DNA from: CAYSRJ01 sp964521865
GTDB lineage: Bacteria > Spirochaetota > B62-G9 > DRHN01
Reading direction: 5' to 3'
Assembly: GCA_964521865.1 (NCBI GenBank)
Contig: CAZFTJ010000010.1
Location: 62,001 to 126,000, forward strand
DNA length: 64,000 bases
The position numbers were made by a program, and so were the translations under genes. A model generated the notes under the pieces. That model saw nothing but the letters and a program-made list of their open reading frames with translations. It was not told the DNA's origin and made no database searches. Below, piece after piece: positions 16,969 to 26,559 of the stretch; position 1 is the first letter of the stretch, and each line of letters starts with the position of its first letter.

Positions 16969-17517
16969 ATGGGCATAGCGTATCTCGGATTGGGTTCAAA
17001 TCTTGGAAACAGGGAAGAAAACCTTATCACAGCTCTATCTCTTATCAAAAACTGCTGTAAAATCCTTGATATTTCTTCGATCTTTGAAACCTCTCCCGTC
17101 GGATACAGGGAACAGCCCGATTTTCTGAACATGGTCGTAAAGGTTGATACCGATCAGCTCTCTGTGCACGCATTGCTCGATACCGTGAAAGATATCGAAA
17201 AAGCGACAGGGAGAAAACAGACCTTTCACTGGGGTCCTCGAATTATCGATATCGATATTCTGTATATACAGGATATCACCGTTGAGTCGTCAAACCTGAC
17301 TATACCCCACAGGGAATTGCTGAACAGGGAGTTCGTGCTCATCCCCCTTTCAGAGCTCACAGAGTATCTTAAAATTCAGGGTAAAAATATCAGCCTTAAA
17401 CAGCGGATTACGGAACTTGTATCAAAACGGGGAGGGCAGGGCGCCGCCGATGCGAGGTGTGATTCCAGCAACCGTGTCGTCCGTTATAAATCAAAGGAGG
17501 ATATTACGGGCAGGTGA
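16969..17517 (+). CDS. folK: 2-amino-4-hydroxy-6-hydroxymethyldihydropteridine diphosphokinase
   Basis: Transfers pyrophosphate from ATP to 6-hydroxymethyl-dihydropterin in folate synthesis. It has 182 residues, slightly longer than the norm because of a C-terminal tail after residue 150. Motifs: YLGLGSNLGNREENL, ETSPVGYREQPDFLNMV, GPRIIDIDILY with the two Mg-binding Asp, and LTIPHRELLNREFVLIPL. Its end overlaps the scpA start by 4 bases (GTGA), so the two are coupled. Confidence 0.95.
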   Translation: MGIAYLGLGSNLGNREENLITALSLIKNCCKILDISSIFETSPVGYREQPDFLNMVVKVDTDQLSVHALLDTVKDIEKATGRKQTFHWGPRIIDIDILYIQDITVESSNLTIPHRELLNREFVLIPLSELTEYLKIQGKNISLKQRITELVSKRGGQGAADARCDSSNRVVRYKSKEDITGR

Positions 17518-18221
17518 ATGTGTATAACGTAAAGATCGATCTTTTTGAAGGTCCGTTCGACCTTTTGCTGTACCTTGTAAAGAATTCGAAAATTCGTATT
17601 CAAGAGCTTTCCATATCGGAAATTACCGGGCAGTTTATCATGAGCATAGGAAGTCAGTTCAATCCCGACGTTGCCTCCGAGTTTATTTTTACCGCAGCCC
17701 AGCTTCTCTATCTCAAGTCGAGAATACTCCTCCCTCAGGATATTGATATTGAAGAAGGGGAGGGTGATGAGAGAAAGGAGTTCATTGAAAACCTCATAGA
17801 GTATCAGAAGTATAAAAATATTTCACAAACATTGAAGCAGAATCTGGAAACAGGCAAAATACTCATCAGGAGGGACCCGCAGCTGGTCCTTGACTTCAAG
17901 GATGGTGAAAACTGGGAAGAGATATCGGTTGTCGATCTGATTCTGGCTTTTGCCAGAGTCGCAAAAGAGGTGGACAAGCGGGTGTTTAAATCGATAGAGC
18001 TCGAAGAAATTTCCATCGATGACAAGATTGACGAAATCATCGACCTTTTAATCGAAAATCAGAGCGTTCTGTTCAGCTCATTGTTCTCATCCCATTATAC
18101 AAAATACGAGCTGATTATCTCTTTTCTTGCCCTGCTCGAGCTGGTAAAAATGAAAAAAATTTATATACTTCAACACAAACTTTTCGGAAGTATCAAATTG
18201 ATGCGACGTGAAGAGAACTGA
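17514..18221 (+). CDS. scpA: Segregation and condensation protein A (kleisin)
   Basis: Bridges the Smc heads in the bacterial condensin complex. It has 235 residues with the N-terminal kleisin motif IDLFEGPFDLLLYLVKNSKI, then EFIFTAAQLLYLKSRILLP, and the C-terminal winged helix ending VKMKKIYILQHKLFGSIKL. Start GTG 17514 overlaps the folK stop; the scpB ATG overlaps its own stop (TGATG). No smc gene in the window. Confidence 0.95.
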   Translation: MNVYNVKIDLFEGPFDLLLYLVKNSKIRIQELSISEITGQFIMSIGSQFNPDVASEFIFTAAQLLYLKSRILLPQDIDIEEGEGDERKEFIENLIEYQKYKNISQTLKQNLETGKILIRRDPQLVLDFKDGENWEEISVVDLILAFARVAKEVDKRVFKSIELEEISIDDKIDEIIDLLIENQSVLFSSLFSSHYTKYELIISFLALLELVKMKKIYILQHKLFGSIKLMRREEN

Positions 18222-18760
18222 TGGCAGATATCCCTGAACCGCCTATCACGACAATACAACTCATCGAGGCGCTCCTTTTCCTGGAAAACAGGCCGGTGAA
18301 CACAAAATACATTTCACGGGTCACGGGCAGAGATAGAAAAACGGTCGAACGCGTTATCGATGAGCTCGGAAACAGGCTGAAAGATTCACAATCTTCCCTG
18401 TATATCGCACAAAATGAATCCGGCGAGTACTACCTTACCATCCTGCCCGACCTGTATGATGAACTGGCAGAGCACTACGATACGAGAAAGAAGCTTCGCC
18501 TTTCGACGCAGGCACTGGAAACGCTTGCAATTATTGCGTATAAACAGCCGGTTACAAGAGTGGAAATAGAACGAATCAGAGGAGTTACGGTCGGACATGT
18601 AATACGAACATTGCTGGAATATGAGCTTATACGCATAACCGGAAGGAAGAATGTCCCCGGCAGGCCTGTGCTGTATACAACCACCGCAAAATTTTTGAAA
18701 TATTTCGGCCTTTTGAGTCTAAAAGACCTTCCCGCTCCGGGAGAATATGAAACCCCGTAA
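18221..18760 (+). CDS. scpB: Segregation and condensation protein B
   Basis: Partner of ScpA in Smc-ScpAB. 179 residues with two winged-helix units: IEALLFLENRPVNTKYISRV near the N-terminus and the signature ALETLAIIAYKQPVTRVEIE, IRGVTVGHVIRTL, then GRPVLYTTTAKFLKYFGL. Translationally coupled to scpA. Confidence 0.95.
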   Translation: MADIPEPPITTIQLIEALLFLENRPVNTKYISRVTGRDRKTVERVIDELGNRLKDSQSSLYIAQNESGEYYLTILPDLYDELAEHYDTRKKLRLSTQALETLAIIAYKQPVTRVEIERIRGVTVGHVIRTLLEYELIRITGRKNVPGRPVLYTTTAKFLKYFGLLSLKDLPAPGEYETP

Positions 18761-18806
18761 ATAACACACAGCCTGCTGTTTTTACGTACAATGGAGAGTC
18801 GAAACA

Positions 18807-19511
18807 GTGGCGTATATACGTTTGCAAAAACTTATCGCCGGGCGCGGATGTGCATCCAGAAGAAAAGCCGAACAGCTGATACAGGATGGTCGAGTTCGTG
18901 TCAACGGTATCGTTGTGGACACGCTCGGCGCACGGGTTGATGAAAATTCCACCATCGAAATTGACGGGAAACCACTGCATACGACCGTCGGTACGGTATA
19001 TCTGATGCTCAATAAGCCGCCCTGCTATCTCTGTTCACGATACGATCCTTCGGGAAAGCCGTTGATATACGATCTTATACCGGATCGATACGGAAAATTG
19101 AGACTATTTTCCGTGGGAAGGCTTGACTTTTTATCTGAAGGACTGCTTCTCATAACGAATGACGGCGATTTCGCCCAGAGGGTGATCCATCCTTCGGCCG
19201 ACATTTTAAAGCGTTACATCCTGGAATCGAGCAGACCGATACGAAATAATTTCATTGATGACTGGAAAAAGGGAGTATATATTAATGGGGAGCTGTTCAG
19301 CATCAGAAATTATCGGAAACTGTCTCTTAAAAAATATGAGATAGTCCTTTCTGAAGGCAGAAACAGAGAGATCAGAAAATTGTGTGCACACTCCCACATC
19401 AAGGTCGTTTCCCTGAAACGGGTGGCAATCGGTTTGCTCGAGCTCGGGTCATTACCTGCCGGAAAATGTAGGGAGCTTGACGAACAGGAGCTGGCTCTTC
19501 TTTTTAAATAA
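18807..19511 (+). CDS. rluB: S4-domain 23S rRNA pseudouridine synthase, RluB/RsuA family
   Basis: 234 residues from GTG 18807. N-terminal S4 RNA-binding domain (RLQKLIAGRGCASRRKAEQL, DGRVRVNGIVV), then the catalytic domain with VGRLDFLSEGLLLITNDGDF, in which the Asp of GRLD attacks the target uridine, and LSEGRNREIRKLC near the C-terminus. Usual partner of scpB, as here. RluB is favoured by context over RsuA or RluE. Confidence 0.9.
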   Translation: MAYIRLQKLIAGRGCASRRKAEQLIQDGRVRVNGIVVDTLGARVDENSTIEIDGKPLHTTVGTVYLMLNKPPCYLCSRYDPSGKPLIYDLIPDRYGKLRLFSVGRLDFLSEGLLLITNDGDFAQRVIHPSADILKRYILESSRPIRNNFIDDWKKGVYINGELFSIRNYRKLSLKKYEIVLSEGRNREIRKLCAHSHIKVVSLKRVAIGLLELGSLPAGKCRELDEQELALLFK

Positions 19512-19554
19512 TGTATAAACAGCCGGAGTATTACGGAGGAAAAAACAGTACACC

Positions 19555-20229
19555 GTGGTTATAGCAATCGACGGACCGGCAGGTTCGGGAAAGAGTACAG
19601 TTGCCAAACGTATTGCCGAAATGCTCGGCCTCGTATACCTTGACACAGGGGCTATGTACCGGGCCTTTACTCTATATATTCTGGAACAGCAGATACCTCT
19701 CAGAAACATTGCAAACATAAAAAACACCCTGAATTATTTTTCCCTTTCCCTGAATGAGGATCGGGTTATTGTCAACGGAGTTGATGTTACGAAGAAAATC
19801 AGAAGCGATGAAGTAACGGATAACGTAAGCTACATCTCCAGCCTGGATTTTGTTCGAAAAAAAATGGTTGAACTTCAAAGGAACATAAGTGAAAATAAGG
19901 ATATAGTTGCCGAGGGGAGGGATATAGGGACAGTTGTTTTTCCCGATACAAATTATAAGTTCTACCTAGACGCATCGATCGAAGAACGCGCAAAAAGAAG
20001 GCTGCATGACAAAAACAGCAGCTCTTCCACAACCGATCCTAGGGTCATGGCTGAAAAAATAAGACAGAGGGATGCGTATGACAGCTCAAGGAATGCATCC
20101 CCCCTTAAAAGGGCCGGTGATGCGTATTATATCGATTCTACGGACCTGTCGATTGAAGAAGTATGTGACGCAATAGTATGTCGTGTTCAAGAAATCAGAA
20201 GAGGAGCTGCAAAAGATGGAGAATCATAG
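19555..20229 (+). CDS. cmk: Cytidylate kinase
   Basis: Phosphorylates CMP and dCMP. 224 residues from a GTG start. P-loop IDGPAGSGKSTVAKR, then YLDTGAMYRAF, the NMP-binding VAEGRDIGTVVFPD, and the lid RMAEKIRQRD-like segment (here RVMAEKIRQRDAYDSSR). It overlaps the start of rpsA by 14 bases, an arrangement that is common in spirochaetes and proteobacteria. Confidence 0.95.
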   Translation: MVIAIDGPAGSGKSTVAKRIAEMLGLVYLDTGAMYRAFTLYILEQQIPLRNIANIKNTLNYFSLSLNEDRVIVNGVDVTKKIRSDEVTDNVSYISSLDFVRKKMVELQRNISENKDIVAEGRDIGTVVFPDTNYKFYLDASIEERAKRRLHDKNSSSSTTDPRVMAEKIRQRDAYDSSRNASPLKRAGDAYYIDSTDLSIEEVCDAIVCRVQEIRRGAAKDGES

Positions 20230-22033
20230 TGAACTCAAAATCGATCAACCGGATTTAAACATCAGCGAACACGTGCCGGGCACCCACACCAGCGAAAAAG
20301 AAACAGCTGTCAACGCAGATCGTAATCAGTCTCAGGAAAGCTCACCGGAGCCTGCAAAAAAAACCGGTGAGGGTGCCGCAGATGAAGCCTTTCAGGAAGA
20401 GTTCATAAAAGACCTCTCGACATTTGAGGAAGGCATGATTGTAGAGGGGATTATTGTTGAAGTGAATCCGGAATCCGTTTTTGTGGATATAGGTTATAAA
20501 TCAGAAGGTGAAATATCAAAGGCAGAGTTCGAAAATGAGCCTTTTCGCGGCGAAAAAATCGAAGTCATGATCATTCGTATGGAGAACAGGGAGGGACGAC
20601 TTGTTCTTTCCAAGCAGAGGGCCGATGAGATCATCAATTGGGATGAGATCAAGACCGCATACAAGGAAGGCAGCCCCATAGAAGGGACTATTTCTGAAAG
20701 AATGAAGGGCGGTTTCAAGGTGCTGGTAAAGGGAAGTATCGAAGCCTTTTTGCCGATATCTCAGCTCGATATCAGAAGGGTTGACAATCCGGATGAATAT
20801 ATAGGTAAAAATGTTCTGTTTAAAATCGACAAGTTCGAGAGAAAGAACAATGTGGTGCTCTCCCACAGAAGATATCTCGAAGAAATGCAGGAAAAAAAAA
20901 TACTGGATTTTTTCAGAAACAGACGAATTGGAGACGAAGTGGATGGAGTGGTCAAGGATATTGTCGGCTATGGAGCCTTTATCGACCTCGGGGGAATTGA
21001 CGGCCTTCTGCATACAACAGATTTGAGCTGGGGGAGGGTGTACGATCCAAAAAAGCGTTTGAATGTTGGCGACACGATAACCTGTAAGATTCTTTCAATG
21101 GATTCCACAAGTCGCAAAATATCGCTGGGATTGAAACAGCTCGTTCCCGATCCCTGGCTTATGTTCCCCAGGCGTTACGAAAAGGGAAAGGTATACAGGG
21201 GTACGGTCATGAATATTACTCCTTTCGGAGCCTTTATCGAGCTCGAGGAGGGAATCGAGGGGCTTTTGCACGTCTCGGAGCTCTCGTGGACAAAAAGAAT
21301 AAAACATCCTAAGGAGGTGTTGAAAAACGGCGAGCAGGTTGAGGTTATGCTGCTCGATTACGATCTGCATAAAAAAACCGTATCACTCGGGCTCCGGCAG
21401 GTCCTGCCGAATCCGTGGGATGATATCGATGTACGATATCCGGTCAATTCCATAATCAAAGGAAAGGTTGTTCGAATAACGAAGTTCGGCGCATTTATCG
21501 AGCTCGAGGAGGGTATTGACGGGCTTTTACATATGGAAGATATGTCATGGGCCAAACAGGTAAAGAATCCGTCCGATCTGTACAAAAAGAACCAGATTGT
21601 GGAAGCGATGGTAATCTCGATAGATAAGGAAAATAAAAAAATAAAGCTCGGCGTCAAACAGCTTCAGGACAACCCCTGGACAACCCTCAAGGCAAAACAC
21701 CCCAAGGGGAGCATAGTCACCGGGACTGTTACGAGTATTGTGGATTTCGGAGTGTTTGTAAAGGTGGATGAAGACATCGAGGGGTTGATTCACATCTCAC
21801 AGCTTTCAAATGAGCGGGTTGAAGACCCCGCGAGCCTTTTTAAAATCGGAGACGAAGTAAAAGCGGCGGTCATTGATGTGGATGAGCAGAAGAGAAAAGT
21901 TACACTGAGTATTCGTGAGTATCTGAATCATCTTGAAGAAAAGGAGATTACAAAATACCTCGAGGATGAGAATACGAAAACCGGTTCCGTTACGATAGGG
22001 GATCTCATCGATCTTTCTAAAATAGGGGAATAG
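20216..22033 (+). CDS. rpsA: Ribosomal protein S1
   Basis: Binds mRNA on the 30S subunit. 605 residues from ATG 20216 (an in-frame ATG at 20183 lies deep in cmk). After an acidic, low-complexity N-terminus of about 65 residues there are six S1 OB-fold repeats, recognised by segments such as MIVEGIIVEVNPESVFVDIG, GVVKDIVGYGAFIDLGG, GTVMNITPFGAFIELEEGIE, GKVVRITKFGAFIELEEGID and GTVTSIVDFGVFVKVDEDIE. The extended N-terminus is longer than in E. coli S1. Confidence 0.95.
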   Translation: MENHSELKIDQPDLNISEHVPGTHTSEKETAVNADRNQSQESSPEPAKKTGEGAADEAFQEEFIKDLSTFEEGMIVEGIIVEVNPESVFVDIGYKSEGEISKAEFENEPFRGEKIEVMIIRMENREGRLVLSKQRADEIINWDEIKTAYKEGSPIEGTISERMKGGFKVLVKGSIEAFLPISQLDIRRVDNPDEYIGKNVLFKIDKFERKNNVVLSHRRYLEEMQEKKILDFFRNRRIGDEVDGVVKDIVGYGAFIDLGGIDGLLHTTDLSWGRVYDPKKRLNVGDTITCKILSMDSTSRKISLGLKQLVPDPWLMFPRRYEKGKVYRGTVMNITPFGAFIELEEGIEGLLHVSELSWTKRIKHPKEVLKNGEQVEVMLLDYDLHKKTVSLGLRQVLPNPWDDIDVRYPVNSIIKGKVVRITKFGAFIELEEGIDGLLHMEDMSWAKQVKNPSDLYKKNQIVEAMVISIDKENKKIKLGVKQLQDNPWTTLKAKHPKGSIVTGTVTSIVDFGVFVKVDEDIEGLIHISQLSNERVEDPASLFKIGDEVKAAVIDVDEQKRKVTLSIREYLNHLEEKEITKYLEDENTKTGSVTIGDLIDLSKIGE

Positions 22034-23545
22034 ATGGATATTCCGTTGCAGAACAGAGAATTTGAAGAAATCGTTAAAATCAGTACTCTCATAAATTCCA
22101 CATTCGATATAAACGAAGTCCTGCAGAGAATCATGGATTCGGCAAACAGGGTGGTAAAGGCCGAGGCCAGCTCACTTCTTCTCATCGATGAAACAACAAA
22201 TGAACTCTACTTCAATATCGCTCTCGGGGATAAAGGTGAGGAGGTCAAGAAGTTTACGTTGAAAATAGGCGAGGGGATTGCCGGCTGGGTGGCGAAGCAC
22301 TCAAAACCGTTGATCGTGGCTGATGTCCAGCAGGACGGCAGATGGTTCAAGGATATCAGCAAGAAAATCAACTACCATACAAAATCTATACTTTGCGTTC
22401 CATTGAAACTGAAGGACAAGACCATCGGCGTTCTCGAAGTTATCAACAAAATCGGCTGGAAAAGCTTTACGAAGGAAGACCAGGACCTGCTTGAAACCTT
22501 TTCAAATCTGGCCGGTGTCGCAATAGAAAACGCCCGCCTGTACCAGGATATCAAGTTTGAGAATGTTACTCTGAGAAGGGAGCTGGTAAACGGAAAGGGT
22601 ATACCCGAGTTTGTCGGGGAATCGCGCATTATCAAGGAAAAGCTTGAAATGGCCGATCAGGTTGCGGAAACGAACACAACGGTGCTCCTTCTCGGTGAAA
22701 GCGGTACCGGAAAAGAGCTGTTTGCAGAGTATATTCATTATAAGAGCCTTCGAAGGAACAACCCCCTTATCAAAGTCAATTGTGCAGCCATACCGGAGAA
22801 TCTCATAGAAACAGAGCTGTTCGGCCATGTAAAGGGTGCTTTTACCGATGCGATCAGCGATAAAATGGGAAAGTTCGAGCTTGCAAACGGCGGAACCATT
22901 TTTCTTGATGAAGTGGCGGAGCTTTCTCAAGCCGTGCAGTCAAAACTTCTCAGGGTGCTGCAAGATCATATTATTCAGCGCGTCGGCGGAACAACGTCGA
23001 AAAAGGTGGATATCCGCCTCATCGCGGCAACAAATAAAAACCTGTACGAAGAAGTCAGGAACAGCAGATTCAGGGAAGACCTCTTTTTCAGGCTGAACGT
23101 GTTTCCCATTAACATTCCCCCGCTCAGAGAGCGAAAAGAAGATATTGGGCCGCTTTCTAAATACTTCCTCACAAAGTTCAATCATGAATTGAAGAAAAAC
23201 ATCCGGGGGTTTTCACTCGACGTCCTCAAAATACTGAAGGGGTATTACTGGCCCGGGAATGTCCGCGAGTTGCAGAATGTTATCGAGCGTTCCGTGGTCC
23301 TCTGCAAGAACAATATAATAACGGTAAGAGATCTGTATATCGGAAACGAAAACATCTCCACACGTACAATAGACCGTGAACCGACACTGCCTCTCAAAGA
23401 TGCGGTGAATGATTTCAAGAAAAACTATATTACGAAGGTGCTGGAAAAAACCGGCTGGAAACAGACAAAGGCTTCCTCAATTTTACAGATTCAGCGCACG
23501 TATCTATCCCGATTGATAAATGAACTGAACATCAACAAACTGTAA
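22034..23545 (+). CDS. GAF-domain sigma54-dependent transcriptional activator
   Basis: 503 residues. GAF domain at about 20-175 (FDINEVLQRIMDSANRVVKA, GEGIAGWVAKHSKPLIVADV, LCVPLKLKDKTIGVLEVINK), AAA+ domain at about 195-425 (Walker A GESGTGKELFAE, GAFTDA loop in HVKGAFTDAISDK, Walker B GGTIFLDEVAEL), and a Fis-type HTH at the end (WKQTKASSILQIQRTYLSRL). The sigma54-contact loop is GAFTDA instead of the usual GAFTGA. The GAF domain suggests response to a small ligand or redox state. ATG overlaps the end of rpsA directly (tag atg), so it may be co-expressed with ribosomal genes. Targets unknown. Confidence 0.92.
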   Translation: MDIPLQNREFEEIVKISTLINSTFDINEVLQRIMDSANRVVKAEASSLLLIDETTNELYFNIALGDKGEEVKKFTLKIGEGIAGWVAKHSKPLIVADVQQDGRWFKDISKKINYHTKSILCVPLKLKDKTIGVLEVINKIGWKSFTKEDQDLLETFSNLAGVAIENARLYQDIKFENVTLRRELVNGKGIPEFVGESRIIKEKLEMADQVAETNTTVLLLGESGTGKELFAEYIHYKSLRRNNPLIKVNCAAIPENLIETELFGHVKGAFTDAISDKMGKFELANGGTIFLDEVAELSQAVQSKLLRVLQDHIIQRVGGTTSKKVDIRLIAATNKNLYEEVRNSRFREDLFFRLNVFPINIPPLRERKEDIGPLSKYFLTKFNHELKKNIRGFSLDVLKILKGYYWPGNVRELQNVIERSVVLCKNNIITVRDLYIGNENISTRTIDREPTLPLKDAVNDFKKNYITKVLEKTGWKQTKASSILQIQRTYLSRLINELNINKL

Positions 23546-23557
23546 CAGGAGATCCGC

Positions 23558-24247
23558 ATGGCAAAAAAGCACGACGATGTTCTAACAGTCATTACAAGGA
23601 AAGTTGAAAAGTTCGTCTCCTCCAAAATCAAAATTATTCTGATTTCCCTCACTGTCGCGATGGTTCTGCTCGGTTCCTATTTTTACATTCACTACCTGGC
23701 GGCAAAAAAGGAAGATGCCGCCGAAACAATGTTCGGCAAGGTGTACCTCGTATACAAAGGCATTCTCAATGATAAGAATCTCGATGCGGATGCGATGACA
23801 AAAAAGCTTCTCGATTTAAACGAAAAGTTCCAGGTTGTCATTGATGAGAATCCGAATACGCTTGCCGCTTCCAAAAGCGCGTACTTTATTGGCAATATAT
23901 ACTACGGGGCAAAAAAGTATTCTGATGCGCTCGAACGTTTTAAGAATGGGTCTGAAATAAAAACCAGGTCGTACAGCGCAATGCTCTGCCTCCTGGGGGT
24001 GGCACGCTGTTATGAGCAGATGAGTGAATTCAAAAAGGCGGAAGAGATATACAAATCTATTCTCGACAGATACGAAAAGGCGTTTATTATACCGTCCGTC
24101 CACTACAGTCTCGCGGAGATCTACGAAAAACTCGACGATACAGAATCCGCCAAAAAGGAATACACAAAAATTGTATCCGATTACAGCTGGAGCAGCTGGT
24201 CTGATCTGGCAGAAAAGAAAATTCTGTTTCTAAAGAGTATCGGCTGA
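23558..24247 (+). CDS. Membrane-anchored TPR protein
   Basis: 229 residues. A cytoplasmic start of about 25 residues, one span (IKIILISLTVAMVLLGSYFY), then TPR-like pairs: KSAYFIGNIYYGAKKYSDAL, CLLGVARCYEQMSEFKKAEE and VHYSLAEIYEKLDDTESAKK. The topology resembles YfgM-type periplasmic TPR proteins. RBS caggag precedes ATG. It lies 12 bp after the sigma54 activator. Confidence 0.8.
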   Translation: MAKKHDDVLTVITRKVEKFVSSKIKIILISLTVAMVLLGSYFYIHYLAAKKEDAAETMFGKVYLVYKGILNDKNLDADAMTKKLLDLNEKFQVVIDENPNTLAASKSAYFIGNIYYGAKKYSDALERFKNGSEIKTRSYSAMLCLLGVARCYEQMSEFKKAEEIYKSILDRYEKAFIIPSVHYSLAEIYEKLDDTESAKKEYTKIVSDYSWSSWSDLAEKKILFLKSIG

Positions 24248-24388
24248 ATCATAGCAATTGTGGTAACAAAAACCGGAATCAGGCATTATTCGGATAAAAA
24301 ACATCCGATCAACATCAACTACATCGAGCACTCACCACTCTGAAGTACCGTCTGTCAGGCGTACATGGCAGGAGTGCGGGGGAACGCA

Positions 24389-26434
24389 ATGGCAAAAAAG
24401 AGGGAGAAGAGCAAGATTTTCACCCCGAAAAACATCAGCCTGCTCATCGGCGTTGCTATTATACTTCTCATGATCTTTCTCCTCAAGAATACCATCATTA
24501 TCGATGCGATTGAAGCAAAGTCGATGAACCTGGATTTCTTTATGACGGACGCATTTCACCGGCCTGAAGAGATAAGCGAAGGAGTCTACCGGATCAACAG
24601 GGCAAAGGGATTGAGAAACGATGTTGTCATATTCGGTTTTGACGAAAAGAGCCTCTCTGAACTGGGGAGGTATCCGTGGAACAGGGAGGTGTATGCAGAT
24701 TTTCTTTCAAATGTAAACAAGGAAGAAGCCGACAGACCGATAGGGGTTCTCATCGATGTTCTTTTTACCGAGGATTCCAGAAACAAGGAAGAGGACAGGG
24801 TGCTGGCCGAAGCCCTCCACCGCTTTCGTGATAATACGGTTATCGATTTGTTTGCAGATACAAGCACACAGGTACCGAATGTAAGCGAGGATATAAAAAA
24901 GAGAATCTCCATGCTCGATTATCTGGGTATTCCGGCGCATGACGAGTACAAACAGGTGGTGAATATTATTACTCCGCCCATTACCGAGATTATCAAAAGC
25001 GGCGTTCATATCGGCGCTGCGACATCTCTGTACGGTCTCAACACGAGACTGGCCCAGAGAGATGCAGATAAAACAGTGAGACGATTTTCCCTCGTGGTGA
25101 AGATCGGCGATCAGTACTACCCCTCAACCGTTCTCCTGATGGCGATGCTCTACTACAATGTCGGGTTGGAAGACGTTGAAATCAACATGGGGAGCAATAT
25201 CATCCTGAGAGGTGCGACTATTCGCGCCACTGGAACATCTCCCGAGCATGTGCAGGATATTGTCATTCCAATCGACGAGCAGGGGACCATCCTTATCAAC
25301 TACTACGGAAGACCCGGCGTTTTTCAGATGAAGTCCTTCTCAGACGTGGTAAAGGGGAGGGTAAGCTCCAGGTATTTCAAGGATAAGATGCTTTTGGTCG
25401 GTGTGTATGCAGAGGGTTTGCAGGATATTCATCGAACTCCTCAGGGGCAGATGTTTGGAATTGAGATGATTGCGAACGCCGTAACCCAGCTCGTTAACGG
25501 TGATTTTATCTCTTTTTCAAAAGATTACGTCAATATCCTTTTGATCATTGCGTTCGGCCTGCTCATAAGCTACATTGTCGGCAGAAAGTCGATTCTGTAC
25601 AGCTATATATCAATAATCGTGCTTGCAGTGGTATACTTTTTCACCGTTATATTTCTTTTCGATAAATACCGGTACGTTCTGAATCTCAGCGCACCGCTCA
25701 TTACTGCAGTACTTACACTTTTTTCAATGATTGTGTACCGTATATTGACAGAGGAAAAGGAGAAAAGGGCTATTCAGGGAATGTTTTCCAACTATGTCAG
25801 CAAAAGTGTGGTGGATGAGCTTCTGAAGCATCCCGAAAAGCTCGAACTTGGTGGAGAGGACAAGGAAATTACCGTTCTTTTTTCAGATATTCGCGGGTTT
25901 ACCACACTGTCTGAGAAATTATCGCCCCAGGAGCTCGTTTCTCACCTGAATGAGTACCTTTCGGCCATGACGGACATCATTTTCAACTATGAGGGCACCC
26001 TCGATAAATACGTGGGCGACGAGATTATGGCATTCTGGAATGCACCGGTTGAACAGGAAAATCATGCAGAGCTGGCATGCAGGGCAGCACTCGACATGAT
26101 GGTTAAGCTGCACAGTTTGAACGAATCATGGCCGGAGGAGAAACGTCTCAATATCGGAATAGGACTCAATACCGGTATCATGACCGTGGGCAATATGGGT
26201 TCCAGCAATCGAATGGATTATACGCTTATGGGAGACAGCGTCAACCTCGGCGCCCGCCTTGAAGGGACCAATAAAATTTACGGAACGAATATCATTGTCA
26301 GCGAATTCACCTATCGTAAGATAAACGACAAGTTTCTATGCAGAGAACTCGATAATATCAGGGTCAAGGGGAAAAAGAAACCGGTGCAGATTTTCGAAGT
26401 GCTTGACTATCTCGGTGAGTCTGTTCGAGCATAG
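24389..26434 (+). CDS. CHASE2-domain class III adenylate/guanylate cyclase
   Basis: 681 residues from ATG 24389, which has GGGGGA 6 bases upstream (ATG 24365 is an alternative). N-terminal span (ISLLIGVAIILLMIFLL), an extracytoplasmic CHASE2 domain (about 35-380, with VVIFGFDEKSLSELGRYPW and KDKMLLVGVYAEGLQD), three more spans (about 385-460), and the catalytic domain: ITVLFSDIRGFTTLSEKL and YVGDEIMAFWNAP carry the two metal-binding Asp, and RMDYTLMGDSVNLGARLEG the transition-state region. Lys and Asp-type base-selecting residues favour cAMP. Likely signal-to-cAMP transducer acting through the CNB protein at 10781-11857 or others. Confidence 0.93.
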   Translation: MAKKREKSKIFTPKNISLLIGVAIILLMIFLLKNTIIIDAIEAKSMNLDFFMTDAFHRPEEISEGVYRINRAKGLRNDVVIFGFDEKSLSELGRYPWNREVYADFLSNVNKEEADRPIGVLIDVLFTEDSRNKEEDRVLAEALHRFRDNTVIDLFADTSTQVPNVSEDIKKRISMLDYLGIPAHDEYKQVVNIITPPITEIIKSGVHIGAATSLYGLNTRLAQRDADKTVRRFSLVVKIGDQYYPSTVLLMAMLYYNVGLEDVEINMGSNIILRGATIRATGTSPEHVQDIVIPIDEQGTILINYYGRPGVFQMKSFSDVVKGRVSSRYFKDKMLLVGVYAEGLQDIHRTPQGQMFGIEMIANAVTQLVNGDFISFSKDYVNILLIIAFGLLISYIVGRKSILYSYISIIVLAVVYFFTVIFLFDKYRYVLNLSAPLITAVLTLFSMIVYRILTEEKEKRAIQGMFSNYVSKSVVDELLKHPEKLELGGEDKEITVLFSDIRGFTTLSEKLSPQELVSHLNEYLSAMTDIIFNYEGTLDKYVGDEIMAFWNAPVEQENHAELACRAALDMMVKLHSLNESWPEEKRLNIGIGLNTGIMTVGNMGSSNRMDYTLMGDSVNLGARLEGTNKIYGTNIIVSEFTYRKINDKFLCRELDNIRVKGKKKPVQIFEVLDYLGESVRA

Positions 26435-26448
26435 GCGGATTTTCATTA

Positions 26449-26466
26449 CCCCCGATTATATGGGGG
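26449..26466 (+). terminator. Hairpin after the cyclase gene
   Basis: ccccc, 8 bases, ggggg, starting 15 bases after the cyclase stop. No T-run follows, so termination is uncertain. Confidence 0.3.
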
Positions 26467-26493
26467 CGCTATACAGATTGATATAATATTTAA

Positions 26494-26522
26494 TTGACAT
26501 TTTTTATGTAAATTATTATTAT
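26494..26522 (+). promoter_or_regulatory. Sigma70-type promoter for the zinc-ribbon gene
   Basis: TTGACA at 26494-26499, a 17-base spacer, and TATTAT at 26517-26522, 38 bases before the GTG start at 26560. Confidence 0.65.
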
Positions 26523-26559
26523 TGGTATAAACAATTCATCAGAGTGAGAGGGTTATACA

